From: Ehretia macrophylla
Taxonomy: Eukaryota; Streptophyta; Magnoliopsida; Boraginales; Ehretiaceae
Direction of reading: 5' to 3'
Length of the DNA stretch: 64,000 nucleotides
Assembly: GCA_037974665.1 (NCBI GenBank)
Contig: CM075772.1
Coordinates: 34,697,052-34,761,051, forward strand
Made by a program: the position numbers and the translations under genes. Below are positions 48,157-60,798 of the stretch, piece by piece. The notes under the pieces were generated by a model, which saw only the letters and a program-made list of their open reading frames with translations, was not told the DNA's origin and did not search any database. Position 1 is the first letter of the stretch; every line of letters starts with the position of its first letter.

Positions 48157-50025
48157 GTGAGGGATATAGTCCCGGGGCGTGCAATGCAACAGATAATACA
48201 GTTACACAACAATAACACTTAGACAATTAAAGAAACAATGATAACTTAAATAACCACACATTTAAAAGGATACGTTTCACACAATCCCCTATACACCAAT
48301 CTTCACAGGTCTTCAATCACGAACCATGAACCACGAGCACGATCACGATAAGCCGGCATAACCCCAAACACTCTAGTGGGTGTATTCCGGATGTACCCCG
48401 ACTCCTACGACCCAACATCCCCTGGCAATCTCCGGACCAGGCGAATGAGGGAATAGGGCACGGAGTTTGAATATCCACAGGCAAACCCTCTGCCGCCCAG
48501 CCGATATTCAACACATCCGCCCCTGACACTATGGTTGCGCAACCACGATGCAATGCACTTAACAATGGCAAGTTAATAGCAATAATATAAGCATTAACAC
48601 ATTTGAGGATCAACAAAGTAGGTTGACCTCAATGCAATTAGAATAGAACAATTATATAAGCAAATATGCAGTTTTACAAAGAGACATTAGCAAGATAAGT
48701 TTAGAATCATACCAAAAGCTCCAAATCAACTTAAAATCACTTATAAACACTCAAGAAGTCACGTCATGGGTTTAGAAGTGTGAGACAATCTAAATTGCAC
48801 CTAAACCCCTTTGTTTTTCGAACTATTTCTATTCCAAACCAAGGTTAATGTTTCCATTTTCAAAGGAAACTCTCCCAACCTTCTAACTAACCCTCAAGGT
48901 ACCCTCTTAACCCTCTAACTCATTCAAATGCCCGCGATTACCTCGAAAGCCCCAAATTCCCTCTTATGGCTTTAAACTACACATACATTGTCCGGGCTTC
49001 AAACAAGGGATATCAAGGAATCTATAGCACCTAGGTAGCCTAAGGATACTAGAATTGAAGCCCGAATCCACCCGGATTCGCATTAACCCCAAAAGCCCCA
49101 AATTAAAGTCGGCTATTTTCCATTTTAAGCGATTTAAGGACAATGCAAGTGCACGGGGATATTAGGTTACCTTCACTAGCACCTAAGGCATCTATTAGAA
49201 GCATTGAATCAAGCTAATTCGAGCAATTACACAAAACCCTAGAAAAATGTCACTATTCACCCTAAAAATCAAATTAACGATTCTAACCGTTTAAAAAGCG
49301 AAAAAATGACTCAAATGTGTTCTCTAGCATTCATATAGATGGTATATTAGCATAGATAACTCATACAATAGCATTTGATCACATTTTCAACAAATCAAGA
49401 AATTGACAACTATTTAGAAATGCAAAAACAAGCCGTGAAATCCCTCACCAAAGCGTGTAGGAGCACCTAGGAACCTTGCACACACCCTACACTAGTTGCT
49501 CAAGGCTTGGCTTGGCTTGAATTGAAGAGTTGAAGATGAAAAATTCCTCCCAAGTGCAAAGAGGGGCTGTCGGGTTTGGGCTCCTGTTTTCAGCTTTTAA
49601 TTTTTTTTTCTTTTGCATTTTGTGAGCTTAGGTGATATATAAAAGGGGCTAAGTTGAGGTGGGGTCATTTGGGTGCTTAAGTGATCTATTATAATGCGCG
49701 TTGCTAGCTCCAAAACGAGGCTAATGTATAAAACTTAGGCTAGCTAATTAAATCTATAAAGTTATTACGTAATACTATTCACTTGACTACTAAAATCATT
49801 TTCAAAATGAGCTCTCCTATCGCCTCTAGCTCAAATGCACATTTTTCCCACTACTTTTACAATTAATATGATTTAATAAAAATGCTAATTAACTAATAGA
49901 AGGCAGTTTATAAATGGCGTGAATAGTAGTCACAAAAGTCAGTTAGTAAAGCACAGAAGTAAATGCGCAAACAAGGGATGCAACAGTAATTAAATGCATG
50001 GCTAAAACTCGGACGTCACATTTGT

Positions 50026-53000
50026 TCTCTTGGCTTTGTTAGAATGCCCTCTTGCTGCTTGAGAAGGAGCTCATAACATAAACTGATACTATTCAATATC
50101 TCGAGTAGGCCAATTGCCTTGATTACCTTTGCTTTGCCATCTCGTGAGTAGATGTTAGATACGTCCTTCCCGGTCTTAGCATGAACAGATTCTAGACATC
50201 TTCGATGCAAAGGAGTTGGATCAGAAGCATCGAATGCAAGCTAAGCTGTGGAAGAATAGGGTTTTTGCAAGATGCGCTCTTAGCAAGTGAAGAAGAAAGT
50301 TGTTCGGGAGAATTTTGGAAGATGTCCATCAAGCCATCCCATTGAAGATGATTACTTCTATTGGCTTGAGCAAGGAGAAATAGTATAAGGAATAGGACAA
50401 GTTGCCCCCACAGAGCGGTAAGTAACTTCTTGACCCTTAATTATTTGTAAATGGGAAATTTACTGTTTAAAGGAAGTGCTATCCCTATGCTATAATACAA
50501 AGGAATATACCTCGAAAGGTTTGCAATTAAGAGATATGATTCTCAGGGGCATCTCTTTAGCATCCTAGCAAGAAGCTTACCTTATTACTCTGGAACTAGT
50601 ATCGGCAAGTGACATATTCTAAGAATCGAATGCCCTTCTTTGGCTGTTAGCAAGTCAATTGTTTTACCTAGCAGGGGGCCATTTTCCCAAGAGTGAGATT
50701 TTGTATAAGGATTTCTTGTTGTTAGCATTTAGAGGGAGAATTTCCACTACCATAACTGCTTGACTGCATTATCGGATTGCCTTTCACGCTTTCCCTGCCT
50801 TGGACAAATAGGTGAAAAATGCAATAGGTTTTGCAAGTGAAACATAAGGCGTTGCACATGAATGATTCATAGAATCCCCAGTTAGGGGAATATCTACTCA
50901 TTCTGTCCTAACTCGAAGGGGGAGGCATGCATAAGATGACATCGAATCCGTTGTTAAAAAGAAAAAGTTACGGCGGAAGAATGAATCCCATGCTCTAGAG
51001 TCCAATTAATAGTATAAGATATCCACGCAAGGTCTTTTTGTGCAAGAATCTGCTATTCCTTTTGCATTTATAGGCTGAATGGCATCTAGTAAATCTGGTC
51101 TTTCTCACGACGCCCTTTAGGCGAGAAAGTCCCCCGTGTTACCGTTTCCAGAAGTTCTTTCATCCATCCCTCCCTCAACCCCTCCGACTGAGGAATCAAG
51201 CATCTTCGAACCGAAAGGGCTAAGACTCGGATATTCTTCGCATCGAGAAAGAAATTCATTGATAAAGGATCTCGCCTTACTCTAAGAAGTAAGCAAGTAA
51301 ACCCTCAAAAGAAATGCACAAGAGCTAAACCTACTTCCTACTTCTGCTCTATCGTCCGTTCTTACTCCCTTATTGGCTGGCCAATCTGCTCTGGACCCTA
51401 TTGGCTCATATGGAGAAGGACTGGTTCTATTATAGTGGGCTCACTGGGCCCTCCTGTTTTTCGATCACTCTTCTTGTACGCGAAGTACAGCAGCTATAGC
51501 CACTTTGCTTCCAAGCGTGGATCACTTAGAATATGGAGAGATTGGTTCTTATGTCGAACAGGTTGTCTCCTTAGGCAGGCCGGTGCGCGCGAAAGTTTTG
51601 TGGGCCCACAACATTTTGATCTGATCCTTCTCTTGACTCGCAAGACGCGCTTTACTTACCATAAAATAGATCAAGGAAATCAAAACCATTGCCTGCTTGT
51701 CCAGCTAGATTCTATCCAATATTCTTTGACTACTTATATACATAATTTGTTAACCCGGCCAATGTCTTTCTTTAGAGCAATAGTTCGGCTTGCATATACA
51801 TAACAAGGTAACCAAGAAAGAAGCAGGCAAATTGCTCTAGGTGAATAGAACCTACCTCAGAAAACTAGATAGGTTGCTTCCGAAAACTATTACTATAGAT
51901 TGACATCGGAGGCGGCCCAAACCTAGGCTGTGACGCTTCCTGTTGAGTACAATTAGGACTTGAAGTTCGTTTACACAATAAGAGAAAGACAATTATAGAG
52001 AATGGGACTCAGTCTTGAGCAACTTTTTTAGATTATATTCTTTAATATAGCATCAACATGACAATAACATTACAAAGCGATATAGGCATTCATCCCATCC
52101 ATCAACCGAGAAAGACACCTACGTTACACTAACTAGGAGCGTAGTTCTTTATTCAAAAATACGTTACGAAATGAGCGCACATATAAACGGGGGCGCATCT
52201 GCTCATTATTTGTGTTTGTGCATTCTTTCATTATTGCAGGCCATTATTTCCATACACATACATAAAAGTTTACGCCTTCACTATACTAATTGTTGCACCG
52301 GCTCGGGCTGGACGACAGAACCGGCTTTCTTTTAGCTAATAAAACCGCCCCGTTTCGCGATAGAACTACAAGCACCACTGGATTCATCCTTCAAAAATCC
52401 GGGACTTAACGAAAGAGAAGAGAAGAAACAACAAGGGTAGGAGTGGTTGGTCACCTAGGAAAGAAAGACAATATATATTATTAGCCCGAAACAAATATCT
52501 AATATCTACTTTTAGCGCATATTTATTGGTTTGAAGAAAGGAAGCGAACAACCACTTTTTTTGCCAGATTGGTGAAGGCATCTTCCTTAACGGAAGAAAG
52601 GATACTGAATCTCGGACTTCCGATATGGAAATTCATTCCGAGCTATGAAAAGGAAGAAGTTCATTCCCGACTAAGTTCTTAAAGAAAGAGGGCTAGGCCC
52701 AAGAGCTAGGGCAACAAGTAACCAATTTTTGTTATCTCTCCCTCGAGCTCTTCCTATACTATTCAATTAGTTCGGTAGCTGTCCAAGGTTGAAGGGCTCT
52801 AATAAGTAAGAAGTCCCTTGTTGGCTTCCGAAGCGAAGGGCCTTAAATAAGCAAGTAACTAATTACTAAACTCATCCCTCCTGCTCCTACTGTGAACACC
52901 TTGGGTTTGTTTTGTTATAGGCTCGAGCCATTCTTCTTAAATAGAACTGCCCATGGCAAATAGCTCGAAACATTTTCTCTTATATCATGTATGTTCAGCT

Positions 53001-56000
53001 GATCATAGCGGGTTTGAACCCACTCTGCTTATTCAATGATGGTTCTGGGCGTTAACCTAAATATTCATTGGCTAATGGAATTCTGTTCTCCAAATAGCAG
53101 TAGTCTTCTTGCGCGGTGGAATTAATTCAATATCACTTGGAAACCTTCAAACTTACGTATGATAGGGAGGAAACAACAGGATTAGACGAACAGTGGTTGA
53201 CAATGGGGCAGGAATCAACGTCTACACCCTTCGAAGAAGCCCCTTTAGCTGAAAGATAAAACACGTTAGGACCAGCCACCAGCCCTATTCGTATATAGAA
53301 TTTCATATCTTAGACTCTGCCTAACCTAAAGGCGAGGCAATATTGAACGATTAACGGAGGAAACTCATGGATCACGACTTTCTCTAGCATGCGAAACTTT
53401 GGCTGGGTATGATAAGCCGTAGTACGAGAGGAATTTCTTGCTGTATTTTTCGACCTATCCCTCGGGCCTATGCAGTCATGACTACTTTCTCATCTCTCAT
53501 CTATGGGCACCTCTAGTTTCTTTTAGGGGGTAATATCTCCCCCATCTAGCTTTTCACCTTTTCACCGGGCTCCTGCTCACATATGCTTTTGGCTAGAAAT
53601 CTCTTGTAAGTCAACCCGTGCTTCTACGTGCATCTTTCTCGGATATATCCTCATGCTCAAAAAGGATATCGTTGTGCAGATTTCCCTAGAGCATCTATTT
53701 ATTGCTTTCTCTAAGCAGCTCAAAACGGTCCCTTCCGTTGATGCATTCCATTCTTTCGGCAGGAATACTCACCGGCATGCAAGCAAGAAGCGCATTGAAG
53801 ATGTTGGATCTCACTGACGCGCAGATAGCTCTAAACCGTGTGAAAGCGAAAACAAAATGTAGGTCCCTCTTTTGAATTTGAAGCTGTTATATGAACAGAT
53901 CACATGGCCTATTTGTATGAGGGTTAGGGGTTAGGTGGGTCAACAACAGTAAAGTAAACAGCTCATGGCATGCCACCTACTCAAATGTAGCTTCGACAGT
54001 ACTTTTTAGCTAGCATACGGCCGTTTACATGGGGTTGAAAGTGTAATCCCCTATGGGGTAAAGCACTGACCTTGGTCAAATTCAGTTCTTTTGACTTGCC
54101 TTGAAAGGACAGTTGACTTTTTTGCGTACTTCTTTCCATCCTGAGAAAGATCCTTCGAAAAATGACTAGAAACTCATCTTCATACGCTTCTTCTCTGACC
54201 AGAACACCATACCATGCAACAAGAGTTCCAACCTATTCTTTATAACTAAGAGCAGATTTGCCAGAAGGCAAGCAACTTATTCAATGCCAAACCCTACTGA
54301 CTGAATAGCTTACCCTCCCTCTTCCGGGCTTTATTGCCAAAAGTCATTCAATGCTTGGCTTCCTGCTTTCATTTAAAACTTCATAGGATGCAAGTCCAGG
54401 TGAACCATCTTCGACTAGCTAATAAAGAAGAATTCGTTCAAATTCTAACACTCGATCTTACGTAAAAAAAAGAGTAGTCTGACTCGCCAAGCTAACTTAG
54501 AGGCACAACTTCACGCTCTACTTTAGACTTTTCTTTCCCATAACGGATTACTTTACTAGCTCCTATCTTTCAACTGAGACTAACTAGGAGGCCAGCTTGT
54601 GCCTGTTCCCTTGGACCATTGGAACGCGTATCTGACTAAACCAACGAAGCACCAAGAGCGGGAAGAGCAACTGATAAAATAGCAACTCCTACCCCTATTC
54701 CGACAACGTGCCAAGCAAAAGGCCAAGATTCAAGGTATAGTCTGAGGGCAGTCACATATAAATAATATTCCTTCTACTGAGGGTTAACACACCGCATTTA
54801 GTTCATGGATAGCTTATGAGGAGCCCTTGCAAGGGTTTGAAAAGAAAGACCGGACTAGATGGAAGATAACTCCCAGGTCAAAGGGATTATCTTAAGGTAG
54901 GGCTTTCCTTGGGCTTAGAAAGATAACTAGATTGGATCAACATGATAGGACTTAGGCCTAGAAATGCATGGCCTTATCACTAGATTTGACTTGCGCTTGA
55001 AGAAGAGCTGTTTTTCCCTCTTTCCCTCTTATCATTCTATTAAGATGGGAATTACTGGAAGGGAATACCATACAGGGAGAAGAGTCTCGTTGAAAAGTGA
55101 AAGTTTTCTTCTACCACTTCTAGCCAGGTCTCAACACCTTAAAAAGAAAAGCAATATGGCCTAGATTCAGGCGTTCTTTCTTTACTCTACATAGGAAAGA
55201 CTGATCAAATAGCATGTCCGTCTGTCCTTAATTGACTGGTTAGGAATAGGTCCTTAACGACCGATAGGATCTCACACGGTTGCCTCCGTCTGTCTCACCC
55301 CAAGGCTATTTTCCATGCTGATGGATGTAAAGTTTCGAAAGACTTTTTTCAAGGTTCCTTTCTCGATTGAAGCTAGAAGTTGTAAACGAGAAGCTTTCGA
55401 TGATAGCTCTTTCGCTTCTCCTTTTACTAGCTAGGCAAATACTTTTTTTTCCACTCGTAGCACGGTTGAAAGCGCGACAAGAGTACAACTTCTATCCTGC
55501 TTCCCGATTGGCCTATCTTTTCTTGCTTTTTGCCATTGGAGCACACCTTTTGCGTGGAAGGCAAGTATGAAATGCTTTTTACATACTAGTCGAATAGCAC
55601 GATAAGGCAGTTACACTCCTCCGCTTTGCATTGAAGTTCAAATACGACTAAGGAACGAAGTCCTCATCTTATGCGTGAAAATAGTAAGGACCTTGCCTAC
55701 GCCAACCTAAAAAGCCAACTCGTGGTCATTAAGAAAATGAAGGGCCCTCCTTCAATGAGAGGACGATGAAAGAAGTCTTTAAAAGGCCCTCGAGTGGAAG
55801 TTTAACACACACATTCGGTTAAAGAAGGCTACCTTGGCTCTAATAAGCCTCATCCGCTACAGATACTAGAGAATGAATGCGGCTAGTTCGAAGTGAGTTT
55901 CTGGAAAGAAAGTCATTCAGGAAGAACTCCTAAGTTAGCTAGGCTAAGGCCGATAAAGAGCTTCTTTCGCTTCTTTCCAACCAGTCACGTGGCTTTCACT

Positions 56001-58199
56001 CCTACGAGAACACCGGATATTGAAAAAAACGCTTACTCTTCTTGCAGCGGAGTCGTTCACAATAGAAAGACTAGCTGTGGATTCAATAGCAGTTTATTCT
56101 CAAACGGGAGAATAGTGCCTTACCTGACTTCCTTTTTAAAGCAGACATGGGGACATAAAAAAGAAATGGAATTGATACAATAGAGGAAGAAACATGTGCA
56201 GCTTCTTCTATACTAGCCGATTCAATTCTTCAGCTACTTCTAAAACACTACCTATTATGGCTATGTAAAGGGACTGACTTCCGAGAGAGGTTAATGCCCT
56301 ATGATTGAATCCATCCCCATATGGAACTGGGTGAGGGATTCCCTAAAACTAGAGCAAGAACCTAAAAATCGATGACAAGCTAAAAGACGCATCTCTCTAA
56401 GCCAAGATCGTATGCTCCTCAGCAATTGCTCCTCAGTAACCTCCGTGGGAAGAAAGAAGCTAATAGAGTCATAGAAGATCCCGAAATAGGCGAATTTCCT
56501 GAAAGTTTCTCAAATCTGATCCTTGAATCATCTGATCTCGACCGGGTTAACTCCTAAATTCATGCAGTGAGCATTGAATAAGCCAATTGACACTATCGTC
56601 TGTTTACAGCAAATCAAGATTAGATGGAAAAGGTAAAACTGTTTTGGCAGGACATTTGGTTTATATCCCTAAAGATTACATTCAAGGGTATGGACCTTTT
56701 TGGTAGAAGCATAAGCACTTTGACTAGATGTCCTTATCATCACTCTTTCTCGATCAAAGGCACAAGCAGTTATCTGTACCGCACCGAGGGGTTTACTACT
56801 TTTTTTGCTATAATAAGGCATGGAGCTTGCTATCTTAGTATGAGGAAGAAAGAGGTGAGACCATTAAGCTGCTTTAGGCTACGTCGTAGAAGTGCGAAAA
56901 GCAGAGAGGGGGAAGGCAAGAAAAGGTTTTTCCTTTTGAGATATCAGAATCGCGAAGTTTGACTATCCTCTTAAGTTAGATAAGGACTGATTGAGACCAT
57001 GGATCCAACAGAAGGTTTAGCGAATTAAGAAAGCTATTTTAATAGTGAACAAAGTATGGAAGAAGTAGATTAAGAAGATATATTTTGCTTTCTTATATAT
57101 TACGCTTTTGATCTCACCTATGAAGATATAGGAATATCGAAATTCTGCCTTAGCTGCGCTTACCACTCTAAACAGGCCCCGAGAGCTGGAGATATGAAGT
57201 TATTTCTTCTATTGAATATAGTCCGGCATTCATGCCATCGAATGGGGAGAGCAAAGTCGGACTAACTTGTTAGGTTGCGAGTTGAGTTGAAGAAAGAAGA
57301 TTAAAGGCAAGGGTCTATATAATAGAGGAAAGGGAGGGCTTGCTAAAATGGTTGAAGAATAGTCAATATCTTCGAATAGAGAAAGCTACTTGAGGTAGTG
57401 GTGTTTCCCGGTAGGTAGAAGTTTTTCAAGTAATACCAAGACCCAGCAGACATCCTCTTGCATTTGAAACGGAAGGATATGCCTACTTTGGCAGGAAGGG
57501 GCTTGCACACAAAACTGCTTTATTGGTGGGTGGGCTGCTTGCTTTCAAGGTGGAAATACAACACCACAACAAAAAAGGGTAGTCTCTTATGATGGTACGA
57601 TCTAGTACCGGGGATCCTTGAGCGTAGCCAGTAAGGAAGTGTTTATTAAGTTCGCAGTGAAAATGTTACTTGTGCCAGCAATTCCCTTACGTTTAGTTGG
57701 TGAAAGATAAGGTGGAAGTTGGTGGGCGTATAAGTAGAAGTACAATCAAAATCAGCATCTACCGACATCTTAATCAACAGACTAAGCAACAGGTAAGGGT
57801 CTAGCACAAAAGAGTTATAAAAAGGCACCCCTTTTGCCTCCTTCCCTAGTAAGATTTTTTATTTAGCACTGCTATAGTATGCTTTGGAGGAATCCTATAA
57901 TAATAGGTAGTAAGTCATTTTGTTTTGGCCTCTTTTTCTATGGATAATAGCGAATACGGTCCAACGAGGTAGAATACTTTCCCTAGGGGAGCTCTAGATA
58001 AAATAGTGTTCCAGAAGAGCTTTTTGCCTACTTGCTTGGTTATAGTGTTTACCCTCTGAAGTAAGAAAAGAGACATTACATTTAAGGAATCCCTCATAGT
58101 TACCAGGGAGTCTCTTTCCCGCGTAGGTCCCATTCATCTACCACGTACATGTATACTTTACGTACACAAGTAGTCGAGCCAGAGAAGAGAATAGACAAT
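50026..58199. other. Long mitochondrial-type spacer, no gene recognised
   Basis: About 8.2 kb. The largest frames (51435-51803, 56624-56962, 55893-56183) have no recognised family. A short dispersed repeat copy is at 51196-51212. A small hairpin (CTTTCTC/GAGAAAG, 51100-51129) is visible. GAAAG/CTTTC-rich composition fits plant mitochondrial spacer. No tRNA or rRNA found. Confidence 0.5.
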
Positions 58200-59929
58200 G
58201 CAGGTGTAATACCCGAGCCCGGAATGTGAATTTTCTTTGTTTATTATTTTGAAAATTTTATTTCCTTAATTCTTTGTGAATTAATTGTTACATTCTCGCC
58301 GACGCAACGTGCATTGCATTTAAGGAGCGATAGCTAGATAACGATTTCCAGTCCTCAACAAATAGTGAAACTAGTATTTAGATGACTTAAATTTTATATT
58401 TTAAATGTTGCTAGCTTTAATTGAACTTACCTTAGCTGAAACGGCTTTAAAACGCTCAAAATAGGGGCCTTTGACCAAGTTTTTTTTAAAGTTGTTGACC
58501 TTGACCTTTGACCTTTGACCATTTGACCCTTATATAAGCTAAAAACTAAGAAAAATAAAATAAAAAATAGCAGCAAACAACAGCAGCAGGCCGTGAGCTT
58601 CCATAGAGAAAAAAAACCTTTCACCTACCAAACGATCAATCTTCGCGTGTGCTCGTGCGGGGTGATTTCCGAGGCAACCAACGTTGTTTTCCTAGCGACT
58701 AGGAGTACCTAAGGTGAGGGAAGCATGTTATTTGCGCATTTATACGTTGTGTTTGGAAACTTTGTCAAATTTTTAGATTTATCCGTAGATCGTTATTTAA
58801 AGCGATTTGATGCTTCTAGAATGTTCCTTAGCATTTGTAGAACATGTATTTATAGCTTTGTAACATTTTCTGCGGTTAAATGTTGTGATTGCAACTTGAA
58901 TTGTGAAATGAATAGTGTTTCGTGAATAGTAAAACCTTGAAACGTTGAAATTGCGCTGTTATGCTTTCCGTTGATGTAGAAACGTGCTAGGTATGCTAGA
59001 ATGGTAAAATGTGAGGTTTGTTTGGGTTGCGTAGAGGAAAAAACGAGAATTAAGCCTTTGGGAAAGTCGGGGTCGTTTCGGTTTACTTTTGCGTTTTCTC
59101 GTTTTGCGTGTTGGCATTTCTTCGGGAAGCCATGGAAGCACTTTTGGTGCGATTATGGCGTTGGTTGGGTGTTTGGTTGTTGTAGTTGTAGTTCAAACGA
59201 GAAAGGAGAAAATCGGGGCTTTGCTCGAGTTCTAGGGTAAAGTAAGGTTTCGGGGTCTTTAGACGTGCCTTATGGTGACCTAGGAGGGTTGGCGAAGTCG
59301 GTTTCCAAAACCCGTTGCTCGTTTGGAAATGGTAGTGTTTTGATAGTTGGGGCCGATTTGTGTTTTTGTGTGTTTTCTTGTCTTAATGCTTATAGAATGC
59401 TTAGAATTACTTGAATTACTTGTTTGAGTTGTTTTGGATTGAATTGTTTATCAAATTGCTGCGATTGCGTGCGAGAGTAACCTACTTTGTTATTATCCCA
59501 CGTGTGGCTTTATCGCTTGTTTATCGTCTTGTATCGAGTCTTGCATTGCATAGTGTCTCGCGCGTGAGTGATGTGCCTCTCTGGGTAGCCTTGGGTTGCC
59601 AGTGTTGGTTGCTCTAGCTCCGCTGCTATTCCCTTTCTCGCTTGGGTTGCCTCCCAGGGAGATTTGGGTCGTAGATTGATGGATACTTCCGGGGTATTCC
59701 AAACTGGTGTTATAAGGTGGTTTTGGGCCGGCGCGTCGTCATCGAATTCGTGTTTGAAAGTTGTTCGTGAAAAGAGTATCGTATCCTTTGAATGAGTGTT
59801 TGCAGCTTTAAATACTTGCCTTGCTTAATTGATGGCTTTGGTTGTATCTTTATATGATTTGTATGTATTGCTTGGCTAATTGCATTGCATACTCCTCTCA
59901 TCTCCGTCCTTGAGACCAATTGCCCTCGC

Positions 59930-59949
59930 TGAGCAATAGTTTTTGCTCA
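59930..59949 (+). promoter_or_regulatory. Conserved LTR hairpin (autonomous element)
   Basis: TGAGCAA, 6-nt loop, TTGCTCA: a perfect 7-bp stem. A TTTTTACAG-GA motif follows 26 nt away (CAG at 59973-59975). Confidence 0.6.
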
Positions 59950-59977
59950 TTCCTCTCTATACTATGTTTTTACAGGA

Positions 59978-60040
59978 GTAGTTGAGGCAGACCCTCTCGA
60001 GGTAATTGAGGAGGAGGAGCAGGTGGAGGTGTTTCCGTGA
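59978..60040 (+). other. Acidic short frame in autonomous LTR, after CAG|GA
   Basis: Reads VVEADPLEVIEEEEQVEVFP then TGA, matching in place and acidity the frames in LTRs A and B. Could be a spliced terminal exon or chance drift from a common ancestor. Confidence 0.4.
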
Positions 60041-60494
60041 TAGCACTTACCTGCTTTGCTGGTGGTTGGTTACCAGTTTTGTGCAAACCTTGTTGTTATG
60101 TATATTGCGTGAAGGACGCTTAATTTTGAGGCTTGTAGCCTTGTATGTATTTTCCTATTTTGAGACCTTTAATGGTCTTATGTTGTAATGGATTAAAGTT
60201 GTAATGTTGTAACTTGTACCCTGATGACTAGTGAAGAAATGCATGCTAATGGCTAATGGTTTAGTGGCATAAGTACTTGTGTAGTATGCATGGCATTTTT
60301 GGTTTGGAAAGTTGGATAATAAGAAATGTATGTTTTATAGAAAGTTGACTTGTTTTGATTATTTTATAGCTTTCGCAAGTATTATATTGTTTTTAGGGTT
60401 TTCGGATCGTCCGCGGTACAGAGGAGACTCCGTCCGTGTGTCGGGTCCGGGCTTGGCCTTTTGCGGGGTCGGGTCGGGGCGTGACATCTTTAGG

Positions 60495-60506
60495 TGGTAT
60501 CAGAGC
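60495..60506 (+). promoter_or_regulatory. Primer binding site (tRNA-iMet)
   Basis: TGGTATCAGAGC, eight bases after the LTR end; primes minus-strand synthesis. It is the PBS type seen in the array internals. Confidence 0.9.
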
Positions 60507-60798
60507 ATGATAGTCTTGCATGAGCCGGGATATGATTCTCGGTCTGTGGGGTAGAGGTCTAAAATGCTAAAGTGTTTATGAATGATTGCTAAGTGAAAAG
60601 AAAATGTTCTAGCATGACTTTGTGAACTTGGAATGTTTATGTGTTTAAGTGAAATAGTTTGGCAAGTTGAACTTGTCTTATGTGAATTGTGTGATAGAAT
60701 GTTGGATTGTTATTGATTTGAGTGTTATCTAATCTTATGTGCCATAATTCTGTCTATAAACTGCTTTTAAATGTTGCCAGCTATTGTGAGTTGCTACT

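Larger units (their letters stand above)
47526..50025 (-). mobile_element. Solo Ty3/gypsy LTR B with perfect TSD TTTGT
   Basis: The LTR spans 47531-50020 (2490 bp), starting TGTCACGCCCCGACCC and ending GGACGTCACA on plus (minus orientation), bounded by TTTGT (47526-47530, 50021-50025). Same family as LTR A but lacks about 1.45 kb; the junction (about 48632) falls at CCTCA, which in A flanks the extra segment. No PBS or internal region beside it. Confidence 0.9.
58205..60486 (+). repeat. 5' LTR of autonomous Ty3/gypsy element
   Basis: 2282 bp, TGTAATACCCGAGCCCGG to GGGGCGTGACA, flanked upstream by GCAGG (the 3' LTR and second TSD lie outside the window). The core at about 59.57-59.72 kb (TCTCTGGGTAGCC, TCTCGCTTGGGTTGCC, TTTGGGTCGTAGA) is shared with the array and solo LTRs. 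Hairpin at 59930-59949; acidic frame at 59978-60040. Confidence 0.9.

Noticed and set aside
51435-51803. 122-residue open frame in spacer
   Set aside because: No recognised domain or neighbour; probably chance.
53420-53445. TAGTACGAGAGGA, like the large-rRNA sarcin-ricin loop
   Set aside because: Only 13 bases match; no flanking rRNA similarity.
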